Source: Notamacropus eugenii
Lineage: Eukaryota > Chordata > Mammalia > Diprotodontia > Macropodidae
DNA length: 64,000 nt
Assembly (NCBI RefSeq): GCF_028372415.1
Contig: NC_092872.1
Span: 280,677,206-280,741,205, forward strand
Direction of reading: 5' to 3'
Shown here: positions 52,855 through 64,000 of the stretch, piece after piece
How positions within the stretch are numbered: position 1 is the first letter of the stretch
How the letters are laid out: every line of letters begins with the position of its first letter
Made by a program: the position numbers and the translations under genes
The notes under the pieces: generated by a model
Seen by the model: the letters and a program-made list of their open reading frames with translations, nothing else
Database searches by the model: none
Told to the model about the DNA's origin: nothing

Positions 52855-53935
52855 GAAACTGCAAGGAAGCTCAGTGAAATGTGCAACCCATCCTTGAATA
52901 AAAATCCCCTCTAGGACTTACCCAAACAAGTGATCACCCATCTTTTGCTTAAACACCTCCAGGGAAGGGAATTACTACCTCTCTCCAGAGGAGGTACATT
53001 TCACTTTTGGATAACCCTAAACCTTGGGAAGCTTTTTTTCCTTACACCATCTGCTTACTTGCTCCTTCCCCCTTTTGCCCTTAATTCTGTTTTCTGGAAC
53101 CAAGCAAGATGTGTCTAATCATTCCTCCATTTGTAGCCCTTTCCATGCATTAAGACAACCACCATGAGTTCCCTGGGTCTTCTAAGTTCCTTCTACTGGT
53201 TCTCAGATGGCTTGGGGCCCTTCCCCATTTTGGCTTCCTCCTCTGGACACTCTCCAACTCATCAATATTCTTCCTGAAGACCAGTAGTGAATACAAGACC
53301 CTAAAAGTTATTGGACTAAGGTAGACATTATATCCCATTCTGTCTTCTAGACCCTTTGCTTTTCAATACAGTCAGGGATTACATTTATTTTTCAGACTTG
53401 CCATGTCATACTGATGGCTGCCATTTACTCTAAAGCCCACTGAATTCGCATTCTTCTTCTCCCCCACCTTGTAATAGTGAAGCTGGCTTCTTGAGCCCAA
53501 CTGTAAGACTTTCCACTTATCTCTATTAAAGTTCAGCCTATTTATTCAATCAGTCACTCAACCAACAAACACTAAGTGAATACTATTGTATGTCAAAGCG
53601 TCTGGCCCATGATGAGCTGTTTGGATCTTAATTAGTCTTTGCACCCAACAAATGTGTTGTTGTTGTTTGTCGAACTCAGTGATAAAAATGGTCAATGGCA
53701 CAAGAACAAAGACAGATCTCTGGGCATTCTCTCCCCCATCCCCCCACTCCCTGGCTAGATATCCCTTCTATATTTTCACTAGTAGTTAACACTTAAACCA
53801 TTAAACCATGACTCAATGATTTGGCCCATAACTAGTTCTGAAACCATCTATCTTTCAACTATCTTTCCACCAAGAAAAGAGATCAGAGGAGACTTTGCCA
53901 AAGGCTACACATCAACAGCATTCCCCCAAACTCTT
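52855..53935 (-). mobile_element. CR1/L3-type LINE, ~1 kb
   Basis: Reversed L3 landmarks in order: 'acttttggataaccctaaac', 'tggacactctccaactcatc', 'taagactttccacttatctc', 'gacagatctctgggcattct', 'gagactttgccaaaggctac'. A short L2 terminus (about 53540-53600) is inserted. Confidence 0.85.
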
Positions 53936-53954
53936 TACTCTGTCCAAAAAGGAA

Positions 53955-54225
53955 TATGCTTTCTTGTCATGTAAAATGAGATGATGGGACTGAAGCAAGG
54001 CTTCATAGTGTCATGGACTCTTGTGGAAGGCTAAACCTATGGGACCCTTCTCATAAGAAAGTTTTAAATGGATCAAAGAAAATATACAGAATAACAAAGA
54101 AAGCAAAGTATACTGAAATATAGTTGTCAAAATATATTTTAAAAACAAGTTCCTGGACCCTCAATTGAGAACCCCTGGACTAAGTGATCACTCAGGTCTC
54201 CTTCGGCTGTAAATCAAATTTAACT
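53955..54225 (+). mobile_element. MIR-type SINE split by an unidentified insert
   Basis: The MIR reads 'gtaaaatgagatgatgggac' up to about 53997 and resumes at 54171 with 'gatcactcaggtctccttcg'. Confidence 0.7.
53998..54172. mobile_element. unclassified ~170-base insert
   Basis: It runs from 'caaggcttcatagtgtcatg' to 'caattgagaacccctgga'. The flanks share ggact(g)aag, which could be a target duplication. The family is unknown to me. Confidence 0.5.
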
Positions 54226-54468
54226 CCATTCAACATGCCTTTATTAAATGCATACTAGGAACAAGGCACTGTCCTCAGTGCTAGGAAGGCAAAGACCAAA
54301 CCAAAGCAATCTTGGACTCCAGAAGTCTGCATTTGACTGCAAGATAAAACATGAGGTAGCAGCCCTTGGAGGTTTTTACAAAGCTCTTTACAGACATGAT
54401 CTGGTGAGGTAGGTGCTGTGAGGATTCCCATTTTACAGAAAAGGAACCTAAGGCTTCGAACTATCTTC
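54226..54468 (-). mobile_element. L2 3' end and THER1 fragment
   Basis: 54226-54350: 'ttattaaatgcatactagga'. 54362-54468: 'tttttacaaagctctttaca', 'gaggtaggtgctgtgaggat'. Confidence 0.82.
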
Positions 54469-55108
54469 ACTAAGACATAGACTTGTACTCAAAAAGACTT
54501 ATGACCATATCAATGTATGATGCCCCAAATTCCCCAGTGATGCCACCTGGAGACCATCCCTGACTTCCCACCCTGCCCAGGACCAGAGGCCACAGAAGGC
54601 CACAGGAAGTAGCAGGGCTGGCTTTTGCTAGGCCCCTTAGCTCTATAGAGTTGGAAATAGCTGAGCAGTCTGCTGAGGACAGCTGAGCATCACTACTGGA
54701 CATCCTGCCCTGGCTTAGAGGTTACTGGGCTTCACAACATACCTCTTCATCTACAAGTCACACAAGAGGCCACTTCAACTGGCCACCTGCTGGTGGCCTT
54801 TGGTCCAGTCCACTGGACAATGATGGAGAGTAGGGGTGAGCTCTGGAGCTGTGGAGTGACTGCAAGAGTTCTGGTGCGTCTCCTGACTGATTTCCCTATT
54901 TCCAACCAATGGCACCCAGCACCTTCCTGGGTATTACCCCTGAGGGGAGCTGTGGAGATGACAGTGGCAATGGTGGTATTTTCATCTTTTCCAACAGGTC
55001 CGTAAGGGGTAGCGGAAGTGGAAACTGTGATTCCTGAATCTTGCAGCTTTGTTGCACCATAGGTGGGTATAAGAAGTCTCATGGTTTAATGAGGAAAGGG
55101 GCGAGTGG
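54469..55108. other. non-coding, nothing recognised
   Basis: Repeat-free by eye. The 111-codon minus-strand frame (54747-55082) was compared with LIPA, the expected neighbour, and does not resemble it. Confidence 0.42.
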
Positions 55109-55109
55109 A

Positions 55110-55510
55110 CCCATGAATCCTAGCTCTTCCCTGCATCTTCTTTGTATCTGCAAGCAAGCTCTTTCTCCTGTCTGAGATTCAGATGCCTCTCCTGTAAAGT
55201 GGGGATCTTTATTCCACACTCTTGGGAGATTGGGGGATGAGAAGAAGGCTGGGTGGTGCTGTAGGTAGAATGCTAGACTTGGAGTCAAAAAAACTTCAGT
55301 TCAAATCTCACCTCAGACACTGACTAGCTGTGTGACCCTGGGCAAGTCACTTAACCCTGCTTGCCTCAATTTCTTCATCCGTAAAATGAGTTGGAGAAGA
55401 AAATGGCAAATGACTCCAGTATCTTTGCCAAGGGAACCCTAAATGCGATCATGGAGAGATTGAAACAACTGAACAACATGGTCTCTTCTAGCTCTAAATC
55501 TCTGGTTCTA
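55110..55510 (+). mobile_element. MIR split by a MAR1-like SINE
   Basis: MIR pieces lie at 55110-55244 (gcctctcctgtaaagtgggg) and 55483-55510 (ggtctcttctagctctaaat). The MAR1-like SINE (55245-55482) has head 'aggtagaatgctagacttgg' and tail 'tatctttgccaagggaaccc'. Confidence 0.9.
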
Positions 55511-55624
55511 GGTACCTTAAGTCACTATAGAAATAGGAATTATCAAGAAACTCTTTGCCTCTTATTTTTAAAATTAGGCTTCCAGAATAAAATATGATTC
55601 CTCATGATTCTGCTAGCATGAATG

Positions 55625-55860
55625 ATCACCTCCAGAGCCAAAGTGGGAAGTGGCAGATGATGTCAGCAAGCGCCAAAGTATTCCCAAGTGGATTGCTCTG
55701 CCTTAGTAGGTAGTGAGTTTCCCATCGATGGGAGTATGCCAGCAAAGGGTGGGATGGCTTCTTGGCTGAGGAGATCCTGTTCAGGTAGAGGGTGCATGGG
55801 ATGGACTCTGAAGGGTATAGAAATGAGCTGTGGTCCATCTCTTGTGATTATCACTCATTG
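55625..55860 (+). mobile_element. CR1/L3-type LINE, 3' end
   Basis: 'attgctctgccttagtaggt', 'agtgagtttcccatcgatgg', 'agcaaagggtgggatggctt'. Confidence 0.65.
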
Positions 55861-56487
55861 GCACCCTTCTTCTCCTTAACACTCAGACACAGGGCATTGC
55901 CCAGCCAACCAGCCAGCAAGGCTACATGTAGCTTTATGGGAACGTGGCAGAGCCCTGAACACCCCACCCCCACCCCCACCTCCCCAGCAGGTGATGAAAG
56001 CCACTTGTCTCTATGTCTCCTAGAAATGGGCAGACAGACCAGGAAGCTTTGAAAACAAGACCCACACTACCACCATGTGGCCAAGCAGCAGCCTGGCTCC
56101 CATCCTCAGAATTTCCTCATCCCTGAGTTGGGTCACGTTGAACTGCCCTTCCATCCCTGGTCCCCACAGAGCTGCAAACCTGTGCCTGGCACTGGAGGGG
56201 GGCTGGAGAAATGAGGGAGGGGGAATAGGAAGATGGGCCTGCTTGGAGCCCCCTCATTGAGGTCCTGCTGGTTTCGTGCAGATAGCTATCAGAACTAAGG
56301 CATCTAACAGCCTATGCTGGGATTCATGTGTGATTGAAGCTCCCTCCTTCTACCCCAGAATGGCATCTGGGGCTGAGAAGGATCACAGAATCCACCAGAT
56401 AAGGGTCTGCAGCTGTCCATCCCTTAAGTCTGTCATCATAAAAATACAATAGTTGAGGTGGGAGGACTTCTACTATTTCAGGAACCA
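55861..56487. other. non-coding, nothing recognised
   Basis: It includes a CACCCCCACCCCCACC run near 55965. No exon or repeat recognised. Confidence 0.42.
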
Positions 56488-56662
56488 AAATTCAGAGCTA
56501 AAGGAGATCTTAAATATCATTCAGTCCACCCCCATTTTATAGATGAGAAAAGTGAGGCCCAGAGAAGGAAAAGATTTTCCCAAAGTCCCAAAGTGGGATA
56601 TGAACCTAGTTACTCAATGGTCCAACTTCAGTGCTCAGACCACTGACCCATGCTACCTCTCA
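56488..56662 (-). mobile_element. MIR/THER-type SINE
   Basis: 'cccccattttatagatgaga', 'aaagtgaggcccagagaagg', 'tgggatatgaacctagttac'. Confidence 0.9.
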
Positions 56663-57654
56663 TCAGCTCTATGCTTTTCCATCGTCAGTTCAATGAGCTC
56701 AGAGATTTCCAAAGTCCTAGGAGTGAAATTGGAAGCTTTGCCCATGTGTAGCCAGCCAGGGCTAGGGTGGGGGGTTGTGGCTTGGTGAGTCCCTGGGAGA
56801 CCGCTGGAAATAAGACATCCTCTGTCCAGCAGCTTCCACATGGGGATTCCTTTCCAAGACCAAGCCACATGATTCCAGTGTTGCCGTTTCATGATGTGTT
56901 GTGATAGAACCATCTCAAAGCATTCACAATCAAACCACCTTTAATCCAAGTCCAGGCATTTGTTGAGACTGACACCTCTCATGAAGCGGGGTTAGGCTTC
57001 AAGAGCAACTTCAGAGAAAGCAAGATGGATTTTCATAGGGTAAAGATGCAATTATATAACAGAAATTATGAATATTAAAAAGGCAGGAGGGCTTTGTTCA
57101 GGCATTAGGTAATGGGGAGGGGTCTTCGCCACAGTGGAACTGTGCATGTGATTACCTACAATGCGTACAGAAAAACCATTGCGGGGGTATGTATGTATGA
57201 TAATGATATTATAATAAGCCTCTCCACATGATAAGTTCACTCTAGGTCAGTTCTTTACTATTACTGTGCAGGTGCCTACTTAAGGAAAATCCCTTCCATT
57301 GTTCTGGGGTTAACATGCTGCTTGGGCATCCTGGTACTGACTGCATACTGTGGTCCTGAGACTGGATGGATGCAGTTGTGGTTGAGTGCTTGGACACACC
57401 TGCTGTTTCTGTGGGAAACAGGAGTTCATGGACACACCTATGTTGTTCTATGAGCAGTGAGGCTTGTATGAAGAAGTCAGGATATTGAATAGGGAATAGA
57501 ATGAGTGTCCAGGTAGGGACCATGGACCTGCTGTTCAGTGGGGGCCATAAGGAAGTTAGAATATGGGGGCAGGGGGCCACTTTATTAGGATTCCATCACC
57601 AGTAAGTGTGTGGATGAGGCTGTTTTCCTCCTCCCCTTCAATGAGGCCGTAGGC
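56663..57654. other. non-coding, nothing recognised
   Basis: Nearly 1 kb with no recognised repeat. A 112-codon minus-strand frame (57242-57580) lacks known domains. Confidence 0.42.
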
Positions 57655-58134
57655 ATGACTAACAGGTGACTCAGAAAGAAGGCTGAGGTCCAATTCCAGC
57701 TCAGCCACTTATAACCTCTGTGACTTTAGACAGAACCTTTCTAGAGCTCACTTTCCTCACATGCGAAATAAGGAGGTGGCCATACTCTGGCCTAGACGAC
57801 CACACCCCACAGGGCATTGACTAGCTAGAGTATGACCTGAGGAAGACAATGAGTTTGGGGAAAGATCTCAGGCCATGCTTGAGGCAGTTACTGATGATGT
57901 TAATGGGGAACTATGCCTGAAGTCAGGAAGACCTGAGTTCAAATTCAGAAATTTCTTAGCAATGTGACCTTGAGCAAGTCACTTAATTGCTGTTTGCCTC
58001 AGTTTCCCCAACTTTAAAATGGAGATTCTATTAGTACCTACCTCAAAGGTCTGTGAGAATCAAATGAGATAATAATTGTCAAGTGTCTGGCACAGAGGAA
58101 GCATGATACAAATGCCTGTTCCCTTCCCCTTGCC
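57655..58134 (+). mobile_element. MIR then THER1-type SINE
   Basis: 57655-57800: 'aggtccaattccagctcagc'. 57900-58134: 'gaagtcaggaagacctgagt', 'gcctcagtttccccaacttt', 'gagaatcaaatgagataata', 'aagtgtctggcacagaggaa'. Confidence 0.87.
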
Positions 58135-58530
58135 ATACGAGGGCTGGTCAAAGGAACTGAGGAGATTCTGCCTGAAGCAGAAAAGACTAGGGGGGAGGAA
58201 TCTTCAAATATCTGAAGGGCTCGCAACTACAAGAGACCAGGTTCATTCTGTTTGCCTGTCTGCCCCCTCAACCTCCAAGCAATGAGTGGAAATTACAAAG
58301 TGGCCAGTTTGGGCTAAGTATCCAGACAAACTTCCAAATGGTTCAGATTTTCTAAAAGTGGAATAGGTTGCCTTAGAAGGTAATGAGCTTCCCATCCCTA
58401 GAGGTCTTCAAGCAAAGGTGGGATTGCCCTTTCTGAATAATGTGGTACCACAGAGATTGTTGTTCAGCTTTGCGCTGGCCCAGATAAACTGAGGTCTCTT
58501 CCAACTCAGAGTTTCTGTAACTCTTTGACA
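58135..58530 (+). mobile_element. CR1/L3-type LINE, 3' end
   Basis: 'tcaaatatctgaagggctcg', 'aaagtggaataggttgcctt', 'cccatccctagaggtcttca', 'tcttccaactcagagtttct'. The clearest L3 3' end in the window. Confidence 0.88.
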
Positions 58531-59567
58531 GCAGAGGCCAGACTTCTGGTTTCACTGGTATAGGAATTCCTATGAAGAAACTCTCCCACTCTCTCCCCCC
58601 CTCCCCCAGCCAATGTATGTCCACACCTGCCTTGCCACTTAGAGTCTTGGATGAGAATTCCCTAGAGCACCAAAAAGTTAAGTGACAGTGCCCAGGGTCA
58701 CAAACCCTATATGTGTGAGCTATTTAATAAATGTTTGTCAAACTAAATTGAATTAAATTCAGCTGGAGCAAAAGATAAATGGAAGGCCATAGTGAGAAGA
58801 CTGGAAAGATATTTGTTTCTCTACCAAGCTAGCCTGTTATTTGTGGATCTACTTACTTGACAGTTTCATTTTATTTTATTTTTGCACCCAGGTAAGTCTG
58901 AATGTGTCCTCTATCTGCATCACAGCCTCAGGGCTCAAGAATGTAAGAGGGAAGAAACAGATGTCTGAAAGAAACTACCAAAAATAGATAAACTCACCCC
59001 CAGGTGAGGTCTGGCATAAATGGAAAATCAAGAAGAGCAGGTTGGGTCCTTTGGAAGAACTATACTGGGTTGCAGGTATTCTGTGGATTCAAAATTCTAA
59101 ACTATAGTTCATGAGCCCCCACTGGTGTGTTTACATTTACTTTAGTACCCCTAAAGGATATAATCAGCTCAAAATAAAAACACTTATTGAAATAACATAG
59201 CATGAACAAAAATAACAAAACATTCCTCTCCCCATAACCCTGGAACACATTCTCACAAATACACACAATGCCATCAGGAAGAGTGGTGCCACATAGAGAA
59301 TATACAAATAGAGAGATGAGCACATCAGGAACACCTGTGCAAAAGCAACTCACACCTTATGATATTCAGGACCCTGATTATCCAGGGAGGCATATATAGC
59401 CCAGGTCTTAGTTTGGGAAAGGGGCATGGTTTCAAAACTGATTGTTTTACCCCAAATAGCCCAAAGGAAAGCCAAAGACATTTTGCCCAGTTTTACATCC
59501 TGTACCAGATTCCTAGTAACATTTCCCATTTCTTTAATTTCCCTCAAAAAATTATTAAAATATTATT
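58531..59567. other. non-coding, nothing recognised
   Basis: About 1 kb. A short SINE trace (aagttaagtgacagtgccca) lies at 58675-58720. Frames up to 83 codons have no known domain. Confidence 0.4.
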
Positions 59568-59875
59568 AACCCCATCTTACAAATGAGAAGATTTTGTCTC
59601 AGAAGTGAAGGCTAACTAACATTGCCGATACTCAGTGAAAACAGGAATCAAACCCAGGTAACCCAGATGTCAGTTCAGCATCCCGCTCCATTGCCAATCT
59701 GCTTCCTGTACAGGCCAGTGAAGCAAACTGTGATTGGGGAAGGGAGGGGGCACTGACCCTGAAATCAAAGGACCTGGGTTCAAATGCCACCCTCTGATGT
59801 TCCCTACCTGTGTGACCCCTGCGACTCCAGCTCCTTATCCTTTAATTGAGTGGAGTAGATGAGCTTTCTGATGAC
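59568..59875. mobile_element. MIR (minus) and MIR (plus)
   Basis: 59568-59697 reversed: 'cccatcttacaaatgagaag', 'ggaatcaaacccaggtaacc'. 59745-59875 forward: 'aaggacctgggttcaaatgc'. Confidence 0.75.
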
Positions 59876-59979
59876 AAGACCAGAGCTGAGTAGGAACTTT
59901 AAAATACAACCTCAATCACCCAGAACAACCTGGATTCAATTTATTTGAGCCATTGGGAGGAGCTAAACATTCTAACAGG

Positions 59980-60444
59980 GGAAAAAGAAACAAGTATTCT
60001 TTTAGAAGCATAACGTCTTTGGGGGTATTGAGGGAGTTAAATAAGAAACAGAGGTGGGTTGCATCAATTTTGACAGTTTAAGGAGGGAAAAGAGAGGAAG
60101 AGTAAATAAAAGGAATGCAATAAGATAAGAAAGAGGAATAAATTGTTCTTTCTCACAATCGGGGGAACAAGAAGAGGAAACAACTATGAAGGACTAGGGG
60201 GAACAGGCATTTGATGAACCCCACTCATTTGAAATAGAGAAAGGATGGTTGAGAACAAAAACACACACAGCCTGAGAAATATGTCAAATTCAACAGGAAA
60301 TCTAGCAGAAATGGGGAGAGAGGGTTAGAATTAAAAGACAGGATAATGCTTCAGAAATAATGCTACCAGCAAAGCCAACTTCTTGATCCTGAGGCAGGGA
60401 ATTAAAAGGAGGAAAAATGGAAAACAAAGACCCAGGCTATCCAA
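59980..60444. other. unclassified A-rich repeat-like region
   Basis: 'agaggtgggttgcatcaatt' and 'gaggaaacaactatgaagga' look like a dispersed marsupial element, perhaps upstream L1 sequence. I cannot place it firmly. Confidence 0.35.
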
Positions 60445-60830
60445 GGCTTCCCACATATCACCTGGAAAATGGATGAACAAATAGTCATAGAAGGAATATG
60501 ATGAAATGTTGTTGTACCCTAAGAAATGGTGAAAGAGACAATGCCAGAGAATCCTGGGAAACATGAACTGATACAGAATGAAATTAGCAGAACCAGGAGA
60601 ACAATGTATAAAAGGATAGCAACATTGTAAAGCTTTGAAAGACTTTAGAATGCTGATGTAGCAAACAAAGCAACAACTATGAGGTAAACACAAGATGGGA
60701 AAGAAACATAATTTTTTTTTTAATATGGCCATTGTATGCATTCATTTTCCTTAACTATCCCAATTTGTTACAAGGTTTCTTTTTGCCCTCTGAGGGGGGA
60801 AGGGGATGGCTTAGCAATAGAAATATACCC
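60445..60830 (+). mobile_element. L1-type LINE 3' UTR (marsupial)
   Basis: 'tggaaaatggatgaacaaat', 'tgggaaacatgaactgatac', 'ttagcagaaccaggagaaca' and 'aatttgttacaaggtttctt' follow the marsupial L1 3' order. The antisense 136-codon frame (60331-60741) is a by-product. Confidence 0.75.
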
Positions 60831-61511
60831 CAAAAGACTTAGAAATTTTAAAAATGTAAATTTAAAAAACACTGCACAGAAGAGAACAAATTTTTTAAAA
60901 GTCTACACAGAAGTGATCAGAAGAAAGCACAGAGGAGCAGGAGAGTTCAAAAAGCATGAAATTATGCATTTCTTTTTTTTAAGCCAGTATTATGAAATTC
61001 ATTTTCAGATTCAATCCTCTTCTTGTGTTCTGCAATGCATTCAGAAATGTTCATTTTCTGGAAACTTCAGAACAAAAAACCCTTGAGGGATTCCCATGTG
61101 ACTAAAAAGTGGTGGCCCATCTCCTGTCGCCACATTCTAGCATGAGGTCAGGGTGGGCTGCTGTAGCCAGCACATCTCAAACAGCACTTCCTTCCCACAT
61201 TTGGCAACCTTTCAGAGCCCAAGCATGGAAGAGGGATAGCTACAAGATTACATGCAGGTAATGGGTCAAAGATCACATGACCCTTCGTCCAGCCTCCCTC
61301 CCTCCAGTATCACCCCAGGAAATTGGAGGACCTCTGGTGAGGCCAAACCTCGGACTTAAACTCTCCCTTCCCTACATGTCTTGAGCCCTGAGTACTCTCA
61401 GGGGTAACAACTCAGAGAACTAGAAGCAGCGTTGTAAACAGAGCAATGAATTTGGAAGCCCACTTTTGACACTTGATGGCTTTGTTACTATAGACTAATC
61501 ATATGACCATG
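60831..61511. other. non-coding, nothing recognised
   Basis: AT-rich at first, then mixed. A MIR trace may lie at about 61450-61500. No exon recognised. Confidence 0.4.
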
Positions 61512-61770
61512 GCATTAAGCAGCTAGGTGTCACAGTGGATTGAGTATTGGACTTGGAATCAGAAAGACCTGAGTACAAATCCAGCCTTAGATTCTTACTA
61601 GTTATATGACCCTGGGCAGGTCACTTAACCTCTGTTTGCTTCAGTTTCCTCAACTGTAAAACAGGGGTAACAGCACCTACCTCACTGTGAGGATCAAATA
61701 AGATATTTATAAAGTGGTTAGCACAGAGCCTAGCACATAGTAGGGACTTAATAAATGCTATTATTATTTC
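61512..61770 (+). mobile_element. THER1/MAR-type SINE, full length
   Basis: 'gcagctaggtgtcacagtgg', 'gcttcagtttcctcaactgt', 'gtgaggatcaaataagatat', 'gcctagcacatagtagggac', ending 'aataaatgctattattattt'. Confidence 0.94.
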
Positions 61771-61774
61771 CATG

Positions 61775-61942
61775 GATGGAGAAGGGATCTCAGATGTCCT
61801 ATAGTCCAACACCCTCAAGTTAAAGAGGAAGAAACTGAGACCTGAAGAGTTTGAGGGACTTGTCCAAGGTCACACAGCTAATACGAGACATTTGCACCTA
61901 TGTCTTCCTAACTCCACATCTAGCCATTTTCTGCTCTGCCAG
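61775..61942 (-). mobile_element. MIR/THER-type SINE
   Basis: 'tcctatagtccaacaccctc', 'ggaagaaactgagacctgaa', 'caaggtcacacagctaatac'. Confidence 0.92.
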
Positions 61943-63019
61943 GCTCCTGGATCCAACTACAGCCCCCCTCCCACCACTATCAACCATGACCCTCTGCTTC
62001 TCATTCAAGACACTCAAAGAAGTCCAAGATCACTGCCCTGGCACCCAGGTCATCCATGCTGAGCCCGCAGTCCATTGAAACCTCCAGCTCTTCTTTTACA
62101 AGAATATCTGCTTCCTACATGTACCCCCAAGACTGGACATGAACACTTCTTGGACACAGGAAGAAAGGGTGCAGAAGCAAAAGAGAAAATAGAGAAAGCA
62201 GAGCTTTTTGAATATTCCCCTTCTCCCCCCCCCCAAAAAAAGACAACTTCTGTATTACTGTAAAAATCATTCAATTTTACTGAACACATTTTTTTTCAAC
62301 TTTAGACATGCCAGCAACAAAATAACCTTTGCACATGTTGGGGTCCTCCCAACTTTCATCATAACCTAGTATCCCTAAATTCTAGCCTGGTCTATAATTC
62401 AAGGAGAAAAATATGTCAGGAGTATCAAATCCCCCATGCTCTGGTTACCCATAACACACATACACTCAAATCAGAAGCAATAAAATCATCTATACAACTA
62501 AAATGAAAAGATTCAAAGGCTAGGACTCCCTGAGTTTGGGTAGCCAGATTCCCTTAGTGATTTTAAAAGGAAAAGCTAAAGGCAGCAGTTGTTGTCCTTG
62601 TCCTGCACCAAGTTTGAGGACATGAGGTGGGGCTCCCTTCTTGGGGAGTGGTTGGGAGAATGAGGAAGGAGTGAACATTGCTTAGGATTTCACCAACACA
62701 ATGAAATATGGGCACTTTATTCACAGCTTCTGGGACCCCTGAACAACAGAGCCCTAGAACTTCAGACTTCTAGGTACAAACAGTTCAGTGGTGTTAGCCT
62801 TCAAGCTAATCAAGCAAATAAGTTTTAAGTTACCCCCAAGGCCATTCAAAGTTACTCACACTTGACCAGTTGTCTAGGAAGTATTTCTGGCATCTGCCAA
62901 CCATGGTACCAGAAATGCCTGTGGCCAGGAGAGGAATTCACCCTGGTGGAGGGGTCACTGCCACTCCATACATTTGTTAGTTTAAAAGGAGGGGAAAAGA
63001 TGATTACCAAACAGGGCCA
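61943..63019. other. non-coding, nothing recognised
   Basis: About 1.1 kb, largely repeat-free by eye, including 62270-62960. LIPA exons would be expected on the minus strand on this side of CH25H, and none was recognised here. Confidence 0.42.
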
Positions 63020-63238
63020 CAAATTTAGAATGTAAACTGGCCTTCAAGGTTACTCCCCTGATTTTAGAGATGAGAAAACTGAAATTCTGTGGTTAAGTGA
63101 CCTGCCCTATATCACAAAGCTCATAAAGGTCAAAGGTCTAGAGGTTAAGTGATCTGCCCAGGGTCACACTAGTAAAACTCAATGGTGGGATTTGAACCCA
63201 GTCTTAAGGATTTGAAATCTAGCATTGCACCCAATAGG
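63020..63238 (-). mobile_element. MIR-type SINE with internal duplication
   Basis: 'gttaagtgacctgccctata' (about 63092) and 'gttaagtgatctgcccaggg' (about 63144) are two copies of the same SINE segment in one element. Confidence 0.8.
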
Positions 63239-63732
63239 TCATGTGTCTCTTGAAAGAGCTGAGGATTTATAACCTGACAGAGAAGACCTGGAAGGTTGGG
63301 AGACAGGGGGGGTTAGGAGGGTGGTGAAGAGATGGTAGCTGTCTCTAAGCTTTGAAGCTCTCCCCACTGCAAGGGGACAAGACCTGCTCTATCTGGCCTG
63401 GTGGACAGAACCAGGAGCAAAGGGCTGCAAAGAGGGATCTTGAGGTTCAGTGTCAAGTAACCACTGCCCCTCCTTATAAACATAAGGGAAAATAAAATGC
63501 AGCTCTCAACCCCTAAGTTCTCCAGTTTGAGAGTGGCCTTGTTGCCAGTGTCACAAGGGCTTTCATCAAGAAACACAAGAATTTAGAGGTGTAAGGCTCT
63601 AGCAGAGTTTGGCCCCTGGGGACCACTCTGTAAGCTATCCAGATAAGCAACACAAGTTTGGGAGCTTGGCGGGGGGGAAAGGGGCAGTAACCTTCACCCC
63701 AGTCTGTGAGGTTTTAAAAATGCCCAAAGAGC
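63239..63732. other. non-coding, nothing recognised
   Basis: An 87-codon minus-strand frame (63313-63576) has no known domain. Confidence 0.4.
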
Positions 63733-63835
63733 TTTGAGTTAATGACTTCATCTCTGAGCCTCAGTTCCCCTATCTTTAAAATGAGCTCTAATACCCCTTC
63801 TAGATTTCAAGTTCTAAGAGTCTGAGGGATCTGAA
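63733..63835 (+). mobile_element. MIR-type SINE, second half
   Basis: 'gagcctcagttcccctatct' then 'ttaaaatgagctctaatacc'. Confidence 0.75.
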
Positions 63836-64000
63836 GAGATGATCTTTCCTGAGACACCATCTTGCCCTCTCCAGGTAGGCTCAAAGGCCATGTGGACGAG
63901 ACCAGACAGTGTGTGGTAGGACAGAGTCAGAACGAGCCAGAGAATGGGCCCCCCACCTCATTGAACAAAAAGTTTTGTCAAAGTGCAAATCAATTAGAGG

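Noticed and set aside
54747-55082. 111-codon minus-strand frame as a possible LIPA exon
   Set aside because: The peptide has none of the LIPA motifs and no plausible splice-site arrangement was seen.
60331-60741. 136-codon minus-strand frame
   Set aside because: It is antisense to an L1-type 3' end and its first residues come from a T-rich run.

Overview
The window looks like marsupial nuclear DNA. The evidence is its interspersed repeats: many tRNA-headed SINEs with a 'gtgcagtggatagagcac' type head and a 'tctttgccaagaaaac' type tail (MAR1/WALLSI-like), a second SINE with a tail seen so far only in marsupials, dense MIR/THER1 CORE-SINEs, very many old L2 and CR1/L3 LINE fragments, and a few marsupial-type L1 3' ends. 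Repeat families were named from memory of consensus sequences, not from a database search. The species cannot be fixed from the sequence.

There is one convincing functional protein-coding gene: an intact, single-exon CH25H (cholesterol 25-hydroxylase) on the minus strand at 46935-47798 (287 codons). It has all three histidine boxes. A TATA-like box lies about 95 bases upstream of the ATG, with an ATF/CRE-like site and a weak ISRE-like site beyond it. Four AUUUA pentamers lie in the 3' UTR. In human the neighbours of CH25H are FAS on the 3' side and LIPA on the 5' side. I found no LIPA or FAS exon here, so the gene sits in a repeat-filled intergenic interval.

There is one clear gene fossil: a 5'-truncated, intronless retrocopy of DNMT1 on the minus strand at about 3530-4945. 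It covers the last ~400 codons, the stop and the 3' UTR with its poly(A) signal. It is inserted inside an L2 fragment and is interrupted by a (TG)n microsatellite.

Layout: 1-3.4 kb, repeats and a GGAA microsatellite; 3.4-5.7 kb, L2 carrying the DNMT1 retrocopy and a SINE; 5.7-20.4 kb, L2/L3/MIR with non-coding gaps; 20.4-21.1 kb, a decayed TG-rich minisatellite; 21-46 kb, L2/L3/SINE mosaics, several (TG/CA)n tracts, a tetranucleotide array near 44.9 kb, and a pair of related unidentified repeats near 25.4 and 29.7 kb; 46.3-48 kb, CH25H; 48-64 kb, more repeats, including a 1 kb L2, a 1 kb L3 and L1 3' ends. No RNA gene, CRISPR array or intact mobile element was seen. Repeat boundaries are approximate, usually within 10-30 bases.
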